Shown here in pieces: positions 51,351-62,360 of a stretch of DNA of 64,000 nt; position 1 is the stretch's first letter, and each line of letters opens with the position of its first letter. The DNA comes from Moringa oleifera (Eukaryota; Streptophyta; Magnoliopsida; Brassicales; Moringaceae). The position numbers and the translations under genes were made by a program. The stretch spans positions 8,310,001 to 8,374,000 of the forward strand of contig JAJFZO010000609.1 in the NCBI GenBank assembly GCA_021397835.1. Reading direction: 5' to 3'. The notes beneath the pieces are model-generated. The model did not search any database, was not told where the DNA came from, and saw only the letters and a program-made list of their open reading frames with translations.

Positions 51351-54300
51351 CTAATCCTTCTTTGAAACTGATGATTTTCTGCCTCGTTTCTTCTTCGGGG
51401 GCTCAGTTTCTGGCACCAGTGGTGCTGCCTTTGCCCTTTCACTAATCCTCAGTGACCTCCTTGGCATTTCACCAGTGCCCCAATCAAACTCTGATAATGC
51501 TGGACCACCAGGGTGTGCCTTAAGGTACTGGTTCAACTGCTTCCTATTGCTTATCTCCTCTCCAGTAGGGGAAGTGAATGTGATTTCATTTTTCTTGGGG
51601 TTCCCACCTTCCTTCGGCATAAACTGCAAAGGAAAACAAGCAATGAAGATATACTGAGGAAGACTACAGTGAACACAGGTACTAACAAGATAGACAAATA
51701 TACAGTACTTAAATAACTGAATTTGGAAACCGCAACTCGAGGATTCAAGCCGTGGAAATGCCTAGAACCACAATAAACTTCTAAAATTTCTTGATGTGAA
51801 TGCCTATGACTAGAATTTAATCAGTAATGAAGAATAAATAGTCCATGACACAGTGAATCAAATGATTTTTTATGCCCTCATAAAGACTTGTATGACATAT
51901 CCGTGGAAATTAAAGTTAAATCATAATATCATTGTGTTACGATTAAGTGAGCTAATCAATACGTCCAGAAACCGAACCTGTTAAATGGATGGTGGCAGAA
52001 ACCTAAAGTCAATCCAATTGGAATACCTGCCTGATTTTGAGATCTCCTTCAAGATGCTATACAGAGAGATCTTTTCTCTTTGTCAGCACCAGGATTGAAC
52101 ACAACCTCCAGCACGTGGCATTCAACATGCAATCCAGCCAACACAGGACTTGTGCCTGAACAAAATGATAAATGCTCGTGGAAGACAAGACACATATTTC
52201 AAGAAGGGAAAAGGAGTTTACAGAAAACGGGAAAGACTAAACATGAAACACTAGTGCATGACAAAGCAAGGTAATCTCCTAATCTCTTGGAGTGGCTTTG
52301 AGAAAGAGAAAACTTGTATGGAACTTTCCTACTTTATGATCGCCTTCTTGTTGCATTGCAATTCGTCTGAATGTGCACACATAAGGCATGCACATGGCAA
52401 CAAAGACGACTGATAGTTACCAATATTTTATTATGCTGGCAGAATTGCTTGGCAGTAAGAAAAAAATCCACAAAATCAGTATGGACGATTTAGTATGTCG
52501 AATTGGCTGCCCAAGAAGACCCATATGAAAGGAAGAAAAATGACCATAAACTGAATTTAAAGCAGCACCAGCAGGCATGTAGTAAGAGAGTCCTTATATA
52601 GCTATAGTGAATAGTGAAAGCAACAAAAGGAACTAATATAGTTTCAAGTGGAACGAGTAAAAGGAAAAATAACAAGGCAAAAAGGGACACTGCCTAGAGC
52701 AGTGATAAAATCATGGTTGAGTACAGTAGATGAGTCAGAGTGGAAACAGGGAATCAATGTCGTAGGACTCCTAGAAATCAGGGTACAGACCATTGATGGG
52801 GCTGTTGCCATGTATACACACAATCGACCAACCTGTCACTACTGTTAAACATTAACAAACGTGTCAATTGTGTCCAGATAGGATTCTTGATCTAGTGCTA
52901 ATATAAGGATGCATGATCAGGCAAAATCTGCATTTTGTAACCATTTCCAAAGATTTGCAATATAAAGGTACAATCATCATAAAACCTCGATTACATAAAG
53001 GCTTCTCTAAACACTCACAAATAATATACACAAATGAGTAGGGGAGTGGAAAGGAACCGTTAAGACATCAGGACAGGTAATATTCTCAGAATCACATGTC
53101 AAAATGAAAATTTTTTTTTACTTCCAGTCAAAGGATTCCACGATGGTAGTTGTATTTGATTCCCTACATGGTTGATCTTAAGGGGTTCAACTACATTCAA
53201 TTCACTGAGATAGAAGCACAGGAACACATCTTATCCCTATCCCTTGCTACTAATCACCAGAAGCAAAAAACTAAGTATCTTAAATTAGGTTAGCTGCCAA
53301 AGGTTGTTTATGGTTTTTATTCCACATGCTCTAGTATATGCATAAATATTTTTAACAATAAAAGGCAGATGTGTAAATATACTTTATTGCCTTGATAAAA
53401 CAAGGCTATAAACTTCCAATGAATTAATTCCTCGCAACAGAACCTGATAAGATGGACCGCTTATCATCGGTAGAAGCTACTAAGACCAACAGGTTCTTCC
53501 CAAACAGTCAGAAAAATGATTTTCGTGAAGTTTACTGAATGCACACAGTTCCCTCTGCGCTATCCTTTTCCATCACCAAAGCTCACAGGAATGAAGATTA
53601 ACATTTGGAAACTATTTGAACATTTTATCCACATTACCATGGTGACTCCTCCCCTCTGACCACACTTTCCCTTTTGGCCATTTTGTTTTAATGAAAAGAA
53701 CAAAACATCTTTATGGACAACACGACCGTGCTTTTAATGTATACAACGTCCTTCTGGCTACAAAGTCTCACCAAATTTGTGAATAAGGAAAGACCATCCA
53801 CTAGAGTGGAAATGGATAATTATCTGATATTGAGTTGTTTTTCTTTATTTTTATAGGAAAAGGAAATATTAGGAGCACCCTATAGTAAGTCCACGCAGAC
53901 ACAAAGTAAAATAAATTGAAATATAGGATTATAATTGCCAATGTATGGCATTCTCTAATACTCTAATATGTTTCAGCATCTATCTTAAAGATCTAGCTCA
54001 AAGCATGACGTTTATTAATGATACTGGACCTCAATAACTTATACAATATAACAACTTGCATGAGTTCCTCAATATGAAGGTTAAATTGCTCACTATTTAA
54101 CCAAAAGTTTAAATAGAAGGGAGTAAAACATAACCAACATGCTCATCCTCAGCATGCTAAGAGCTTCTTCAATCTCATTCACCAACCTAAACAAAATTAA
54201 GCCAGGTTGTCCACAAAAGTTTGTTGTTCACGAAGCTCAAGCGGTAGAGAGCATCAATCTACAGGTTGTAACTATTTGCCAAGCCAATCAATCATTCAAA

Positions 54301-55495
54301 ATCAAATCTCATCAATAAATATTATTGAATATTAGAACAACAGATAAAAATCATGTAGAACTTTTCTTCCTTCAAACGAATGGGTTCCCTCTCAAAATAA
54401 TAACCAGGATGAACTTTCCTTTAATTATTGGCTAAAATACAAACTGAATGAGCAGAAAAGCTCGAGCTTGCATGATTTGATTAGTCTCAGGCAAAAGTTA
54501 ATATCCAACATACCATCAAGTTAAGTATCATGAGATTGAACAAATTAGGAGTTGACTGGAGTCATCCCTACTCGCTAAGAATCATATGTAGAACAACAAA
54601 ATCAAAGGATTTTGTATAATCTAGCTTCTTATAACATTATGTAGAGCTGAAAACTCTTAACTTCTAGATAGTTAACTACACTTGTAACATAGGAGGCATG
54701 TTCATTAAAAAATAATACCATCATAAATGACACGACCATGATATCCAACAGCAAATTACTAGAATCTAAAAATGGAAGAAAATGTAAACAGCCAAACAAA
54801 GTCACATTCCCGACAACAACTCGCATTCCCACATTAATAAATAAACAAATGAGTAATATTTCCAGTGTAATTATTTCCTTCATAAACAAATACCATGGAA
54901 GGAAAACAATAATCACAGAAAAGATTAGATATTGAAAACATTACAGCATGATTTTAATTCCACCATTTCATTTAGAAAGTCACATTTCAAGCAGAAGTAA
55001 TCTTTCTAATGTGTATACAAATAAGCAGAAGCATCAACAAATTCAGGGGCAACTGAAACTCTTGCCAAAATAAAAGAACTTTAAGAGTGAACGAAGTGAT
55101 TAAACCATGGGATTTCTACAAAACCCTATTAATGAAGTACCACTGTCACATTGGTTGGGGAAAAGGTAGCTTGGGAAATCATACCTCAATAAAGGCACTA
55201 GAAGAAACAATCAGTACCAGTTATAAATTATCAGATACCCAAAACAGCAGCAAATTCCACAGAAGGGAGCAAACCCACAACTAATTAATGGGAATTAACA
55301 GAATCAAGGCACACAAGCCACAAGTCAATCAACAAATTAAGACTCAAAAACCCTATTGCATTGAGAGAGACAGATCGGAGAGGGAGAGAGAGAAGAAAAA
55401 GAAACCTTCTTCCAACCAGCAGGAGCAGGGAGTTCAACGACGACATCCTCTTTTGCAGTCTCAACCTCCATCTTCTTATCCAGCGAGCTGTCCAT
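51351..55495 (-). CDS. Truncated methyl-CpG-binding domain protein 10/11-like, copy D
   Basis: Coding exons 55495-55406 (30 residues) and 51623-51351 (90 residues), 120 residues, across a 3.8 kb intron. The first coding exon has lost one Lys codon at the splice donor, so the domain reads GWKK then FMPKEGG; the phase is kept. Otherwise it is close to B and [62 protein letters not shown], basic end, stop after SVSKKD. The acidic tail is absent. The intron lacks the opposite-strand frame found in B and C. All signals needed for expression (promoter block, donor, acceptor) are present. Confidence 0.78.
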
Positions 55496-55618
55496 ATCCC
55501 CTAACCAATTCCATACAACAGGTGTATTACAATCACGCATACAAGAACATACATACAAGCAATGCCATGTAAGAATCAGACAGAAACCAAAAGGCAAACT
55601 AGAGAGAGAGAAACTCAC

Positions 55619-55945
55619 CAATCCCGTCTACAAAGGCGTCTACTATGATACAGTAGAATGTACAAAGGGTATTTATCTTTTCTTTTAACCCTTTTATTGG
55701 TTATAATTAATTCTGACGTCATCGATGACAGATAATGACAAAACGTCACTGGCAGCTCCGTCCCTTTCTGTGTCCGTATCTATCTCTGTCTCTCCGAAGC
55801 TTTCGAGAGATTGTCGTGCTTCGTGTGTTGGGTTTGGTCATTTAAGAAACGTGACAGATGAGATTACAGGACGACACCTGGCCTCCGTGGTGGCAACACA
55901 GATAAATCTAAATTACATCTTTTGTGAACCAAATTTTAAAATAAA
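55619..55945 (-). promoter_or_regulatory. Promoter and non-coding first exon of MBD copy D
   Basis: The non-coding exon ends at 55619 (donor GTGAGT). TGACGTCA at 55714-55721 and CCAAT box (ATTGG on plus) at 55696-55700. The exon with the start codon begins at 55500. Confidence 0.6.
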
Positions 55946-56339
55946 AATATTATTAAAATTTGATGTAGTGTATATTTTCATTAATTTGATTCTATATTTA
56001 TTTTCATCATTTTTATTAGTTTATATAATAATTTTCAATATCCCTTCACTAGTATTTACATACTTATCACATTAATATGTTCCTTAATATCAATTTTTTT
56101 TTATCTAAGTATAAATTAACTTTAGTAATATTTTATGAGATTTATTTTTTTATATCTTTTTAGGCATGGTTTTATATTTTATTTTATTTTTATAAAAATA
56201 AAATTTTAAATTTAAATTTAAATTTAAGTAAATTAAAAATATATATTAAATTTTTTAATATAGTTCAATTTAATCCAAATTGATAAATCAGAGTTTGTTT
56301 GGAATGGTTTAAAAAGTTAAGAATAGTTAAAGTAATTTT

Positions 56340-58000
56340 TATTTAATTTCGATTGTTGCATCTAATTTCGTTAATATATCAATTTTTTTCTCTTTTTTTT
56401 GTTTGCTACTTTTATCATCGCTATGTCATTGCTTTTTAAGAGGAAAAATCCTCATTTTGCTTGGCTCAATAAAGCCATATTTTTGCATTTTTTTTTATTA
56501 TGGTTCTCTCTTATTTTCGGTTAAGCTTTACTCCAATCTTGGTCTTAAATTACAGTAAGAACTTTAACCTTTATATTTATTTTTTAATTTAATATTCATC
56601 GTATAAAGTTTTTTTTTTCTATGTACTTATCATGTAAGGTAATTCATGGGTATATAATAATGGGGATTTGTGCATCGCTCATGCAAAAGCTTAAAGAGGT
56701 GGGAGATTATTAAAGGATAGTTATTTTGGATCGCTTTGAATCAATACTTTTCTTCTTTTATGATCACTCATCTTTTCTTTTTCATACTTTTCTATTCTAA
56801 TGAGGAAAAAATAAACAATTTTCTTTCTTGGTCATTGGTTCAAAATTCTTTAAAGTTGTAGTTCAGAATGCTTATTTGTTAGGTCAGAGATACAATTGTC
56901 TTTTCTTTTTTCATGTAATACATTTATATGTGCATGCATGCCAAGATGCACATGTGTGTGTGTTTATGCATGCGCATGTATGTATGAACATGTCTATGTA
57001 TGAAACTCCATACTATGTTTATATACGTATATGTAGCATTATTTTTTTTTTCCTAAAAGGAAGGTATATGTATTAGTTGCATTTGAAAGTTTGACACATA
57101 ATGACGAATTCATAATCTCATGTTAGTTTATTGGGTATAATGGAATTTTTTTTTTTTGTAATAGTAGTGAGAAAAATAGGTTGCAGGCTTTGGAGGAAGC
57201 TCCTTAGGAGAATCAAAGGACAATTCATTAAAAGTTATGAAAATAAAGTAAGCTTTTTAATTCAAAATTTAGTAAGTTTTTAGAAATCATATTTTATGAA
57301 TATATAACCATACTAGCTAGGATAAAACAAGAAAATTTATAGTCACTAATTGCTTAAACTCTTGCTGAAATTAAACTGATGAAGATCAAACAAATCTTAC
57401 AAATTGGGGACTATAATAGTTAATATACCATAGATTATCATTGTTAGACTAAGATATAATGTCAATTTTGCAAAGGCATTGTATGATTTGCGGTCTTCTT
57501 GCATTGTAAGAGGCATATAAGCTTTTTAAGATATGAGAATTTGCAAAAATAAAGTTCAAGAAAGATATTCACTGTATGATAATAATAGTGAGTGGTTTCT
57601 TATTCTAATTATCTAGTATGATTGGTATTTTTCATTGAAAGTGATAGATTTTAAGTGAGAGACTTTTATAAAAATTAAAGGATGATGTTTGTAATTGAAG
57701 CCGACTAAAACATATTAGTTTAATTATAGAATATTCTTTTCATTGAATTCATTTTTCTTCATCATCTAAGTATAAGAATTTAAAACATACAATATTGGGC
57801 TAGCTAAATAAACCATTTTAGCATTTTTTTAAGGCTTCCAAAAGTAGTTTATCCTTTCTTTCTTAATGATGTCAACTGGCCTATAGTTGAGTATATAAAT
57901 TTCTTTTTAAGATCTTGCGTTTATCATTGACTATCTAGGTTTTTGATTATTTATTTGGAAATTGATATTAATTTTTGTTATCTTTATTAGAGAGAAAACA
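56340..58000. repeat. Unclassified dispersed repeat, instance 4
   Basis: Conserved block at about 56430-56740 followed by the TG/CA-rich stretch and the tail seen in instance 1, in the same order. It is the most complete match to instance 1. Confidence 0.5.
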
Positions 58001-58339
58001 TAAGATTATAATACATTCCTTTACTTATAACATGTCTAATTAACTCTCAAGATTGTTCAAGACTATTCAAGCTATAAACAAGGCTGCTAATTGCTATTGT
58101 GAAAATTATTCATAACTAAATGGATGACAATTTTTTATTATAGGTATGATGGTACCTTATTAACCATTTTAGAATTATTTGACACCATTGAATTGATTTT
58201 TTAAATTATTTCATATTTATTTTTTTTTACCATTTGCTATAGAGTACCTTGATTGAACTTTAAAGTTCTTTGTCCTAAACAAGAGTGTTGATGTCTAAGT
58301 TAAATTTCTAGAGATTTTATCGTAAACTTTTTTCTTAAA

Positions 58340-59040
58340 TTCACTCTGAATATTTTGACAGTAAGGTCAGTTTTACGTCTAATTTCGATTGTCGTATCTA
58401 ATTTAGTTAAAACATCCATTTTCTTTCTCATTCCTTTTTGTTTTCTTTGACTTGTGTTTCTCTAAAGTTTTTGTTCGCATTCTTTTAAAATAGAGTGGAG
58501 AAAACAAAATGAAGGACTAGTTTTTAATATCTGGATCCTAAACATGCCTCAATTTGGTAACTTTTATCTTGCATTATAGGAATGATGAAATCTCAATTAA
58601 ATTTATTTTTTAACAATTATTTTTCTTCAATACACATTGAGGATTTTAACAATCATGTTAGTTTTATGCTTAATTTTGATTGCCATATCTAATTTTGTTA
58701 GTGTATTAATTTTCTTTCTTAATTCTTTTTCTTTGTTGCTTTTGTTATTCCGATGTCATTGCTATTGTAGAGATAAAATCATTTTTCTGCTTATCTTAGT
58801 AGTACAGTTATCTCCCTTATTTTTAACTTAAGCCTCGATATTGGTATAGCAGTTCCAACCTTACATACTAGTAAAAACTTTGACTTGTGTGCTTATTTTT
58901 CAGTATTTTTTTGCCTACTTATCATATATGTCAGCTCATGGGTATATATAACAAGAGGGATTTGTGCATTGGGCACAACAAAAGCGTGTAAAGGTGGGAG
59001 ACCATTAAAGAAAAGTTATTTTTAGATCTCTTAGAATGTA
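58340..59040. repeat. Unclassified dispersed repeat, instance 5
   Basis: Two monomer-like starts near 58340 and 58635, then the conserved block at 58760-59040. Its layout equals instance 2, so instances 4 plus 5 repeat the arrangement of 1 plus 2. Confidence 0.5.
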
Positions 59041-60791
59041 TACTTTTCTTCTTTTGTAATTGCAAAAGCCTCGTAAAAATTCTTATGTTTATATTATGTT
59101 ATTAATCAAACTCTTTATCCTTTCCATCAGTCTTATTTTGAAATGGCTTACGTATGTTTAAACTTTGATAAATCAAACCTTAATTTATCAATTTAAACTA
59201 AATTGAATTTTATCAAAAAATTAAAAAAATAAAAATATTCAAATTGAAGTTTTTATGTAATAATTTTAACATAAAAATTTTCATAGATGTAAACAAATAT
59301 TTAAATTATCATAAAATTTTCAAAATTTATTGAATATTGAAAATATTTAAAGGATTGACCTAAAATATAATGAAAACTTCATTTAAGTAATGAGAATATC
59401 TTTAATTTTTCATACCTATTTGAGCTACGATCCAATTTGAATAAAATTAATAGATAAATATTTAATTTATCATTTTTTGAATATAAAGATTTAATTGATA
59501 TTATAAAATAAAAATTAAAGTTTTATATAATTTTTACCTTTCTCTTTTTCATGTCCTTCTGTCTTGATGAAAAAAATAAACAACTTTTCATTCTTTATTA
59601 TTCTTTTAAAACTTTTAAGTTATAATTCAAAATGTTTGTCCGTGAAATTAGAGGTACAATAATCTTTTCCTTTTGATATTACATGTTTATATATGCGTGT
59701 GTGCCTAAATGTGTGAATGTGTCTATGCATGCTTGCGTGTATACAAGCATATTTATGTATGAATTTTTATACTATATATATACATATAATAATATATCTT
59801 AAAAAAAAGATCAATCAACTAGTTGCGTTTGAAAGTCACTTACATAATGATCAATTTATAATCTCATGTTTGTAAAGTGAGATCTTTTTTCATAATAGTA
59901 GCGAGAAAGTTAGCTTACAAGCTTTGGAGAAACCTCTCCAAGAAGATCAAAGGGTAAACATCATTAAAAGTTATGAAATTAAAATAATCTTCCGACTTAA
60001 AAATTTTGCAATCATGTTTTATGAATGTATGACCATAACAACCAACATAAAAAAATGAAAATCTATAGTCAGTGATTGTTCAACTTACTATATGCTGATA
60101 TGATGAACGGTTTTTCTTTTTTTGATTGTCTTGTATAACTATTATTTTTTATTGAAACTATTAGATCTATGTCACAGACTTCTCACATTTGTTAAAAAAA
60201 ACCTACCTTGTATTTTTGTCTTTAGATATAAATCACAAGAAAGCACCATTAGATATTTTAACATTAATCAAATTCATAATGTGACTGCAAACTTTAATAC
60301 TTATTAACTCTTTGTATTTTACCATTCAAGTTAACTTTCAATGGACATATTTCATCCCACTAAACACATTTAATATTTATCACCCAATCTAGATATTAAT
60401 TCACACATTGTATAGTTAATTAGATTATTGGCTATGTTGTTTAGTTGATTATGCTACTGTAATAAACCATTAACTTAACATAACAATCTTCCTCTTTCCT
60501 CAGTATCAAATGTACATTCATGGACACCCTGAAATGAAAATACCAGCAAAGAACTTCCTCAATTTATTCAGAAAATGAAAACCTCAAAATCTCAAATCTT
60601 TTACAAAATAAAAACTCTGTTTCTCTCTACCGAGAATAATAGAATAACCAGATTTTCTTCTTGATTTTTTCATCTCTTCAAATCTAAAAGTTTGGTCTAT
60701 TCCACAGACATTCTGACTGATCAAAATTTAACAACTACCAATCCAACTAATTCAAGAGATAAGAGTTATCAACTTCTGTTGCTGTTTAATT

Positions 60792-61911
60792 CTAATCATT
60801 CTTTGAAACTGATGATTTTCTGCCTCGTTTCTTCTTCGGGGGCTCAGTTTCTGGCACCGGTGGTGCTGCCTTTGCCCTTTCGCTAATCCTTAGTGACCTT
60901 CTTGGCATCTCACCAGTGCCCCAATCAAACTCTGATAATGCTGGACCACCAGGGTGTGCCTTAAGGTACTGGTTCAACTGCTTCCTATTGCTTATCTCCT
61001 CTCCAGTAGGGGAAGTGAATGTGATTTCATTTTTCTTGGGGTTCCCACCTTCCTTAGGCATAAACTGCAAAGGAAAACAAGCAATGAAGATATACTGAGG
61101 AAGGCTACAGTAAACACAGGTACTAGCAAGATAGACAAATATACAGTACCTAAATAACTGAATTTGGAAACTGCAACTCGAGGGTTCAAGCCGTGGAAAT
61201 GCCTAGAACCACAATAAACTTTTAAAATTTCTTGATGTGAATGCCTATGACTAGAATTTAAATCACTAATGAAGAATAAATGGTCAATGACACAGTGTAT
61301 CAAATGACTTTTTATGCCCTCATAAAGACTTGTATGACATACCCGTGGAAATTAAAGTTAAATCATAATATCATTGTGTTATATTATTTAGAAAGTCACA
61401 TTTCAAGCAGAAGCAATCTTTCTAATGTGTATACAAATAAGCAGGAGCATCAACAAATTCAGGGGCAACTGAAACTCTTGCCAAAATAAAAGAACTTTAA
61501 GAGTCAACGAAGTGATTAAACCATGGGATTTCAACAAACCTATTAATGAAGTACCACTGTCACATAGGGGTTGGGGAAAAGGTAGTTCAGGGAAATCATA
61601 CCTCAGTAGAGGCACTAGAAGAAACAATCAGTACCAGTTATAAATTATCAGATACCTAAAACAGTGGCAAATTCCACAGAAGGAAGCAAACCCACAACTA
61701 ATTAATGGGAATTAACAGAATCAAGGCACACAAGCCACAAGTCAATCAACAAATTGAGACTCAAAAACCCTATTGCATTGAGAGAGACAGATAGGAGAGA
61801 GAGAGAAGAGAAAGAAACCTTCTTCTTCCAACCAGCAGGAGCAGGAAGTTCAATGCTGACATCCTCTTTTGCAGTCTCAACCTCCATCTTCTTATCCAGC
61901 AAGCTGTCCAT
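60792..61911 (-). CDS. Truncated methyl-CpG-binding domain protein 10/11-like, copy E (short intron)
   Basis: Coding exons 61911-61819 (31 residues) and 61064-60792 (90 residues), 121 residues. The intron is only 754 bases, against 3.8-5.5 kb in the other copies, because of an internal deletion with its junction near 61380-61390. Splice sites and the frame are intact. The sequence is nearly that of D in the domain ([16 protein letters not shown] and onward). Small changes: MDSLLDKK for MDSSLDKK and SVSKND for SVSKKD at the end. It stops at the same place as B, C and D and lacks the acidic tail. The compact structure could make this the most efficiently spliced member, which is inference. Confidence 0.78.
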
Positions 61912-62045
61912 ATCACCTACCCAATTCCATGCAACAGTGTATTACAATCACGTATACGACAACATACATACAAGCAATGCCATGTAAGAATCAGACAGAA
62001 ACCAAAAGACAAGCTAGAGAGAGAGAGGGAGAGAGAGAGACTCAC

Positions 62046-62360
62046 CTATCCCGTCTACAAAGGCGTCTACTATGATGCGGTAGAATGTATAAAGGGTATT
62101 TATCTGCTTTTTTAATCCTTTTATTGGTTATAATTATTCTGACGTCATTGATGACAGATAATGACAAAACGTCACTGGCAGCTCAGTCCCTCTCTCTGTC
62201 TCTATCTATATCTGTTTCCGAAGCTTTCGAGAGATTGCCACTGCTTTCGTGTGTTGGGTTTGGTCATTTAAGAAACGTGACAGATGAGATTGCAGGACGA
62301 CACCTGGCCTCCCTGGTGGCAACACAGAGAAATCTGAATTAAATCCTTGGTGCACCAAAT
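62046..62360 (-). promoter_or_regulatory. Promoter and non-coding first exon of MBD copy E
   Basis: The non-coding exon ends at 62046 (donor GTGAGT) and the next exon begins at 61916. TGACGTCA at 62140-62147 and CCAAT box (ATTGG on plus) at 62123-62127. Confidence 0.6.

Larger units (their letters stand above)
55946..60791. other. Intergenic region between MBD copies D and E, mostly repeats
   Basis: 55946-56330 is an upstream flank shared with copy E (62360-62810). It is followed by two instances of the unclassified repeat (about 56340-58000 and 58340-59040), AT-rich DNA, and from about 60160 the 3'-flank block of truncated MBD genes. Alternating TG/CA-rich words occur near 56930-57040 and again at 59690-59790. 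No gene was recognised. Confidence 0.55.

Noticed and set aside
51475..51716. Plus-strand frames starting [12 protein letters not shown] or MCLKVLVQ over the MBD exon, repeated at each copy
   Set aside because: Antisense to the conserved MBD exon; they recur only because the exon is duplicated.
35600..59040. CRISPR-like or satellite array
   Set aside because: The repeats are long, diverged and irregularly spaced with no constant spacer length, in plant nuclear DNA. They fit a dispersed repeat.
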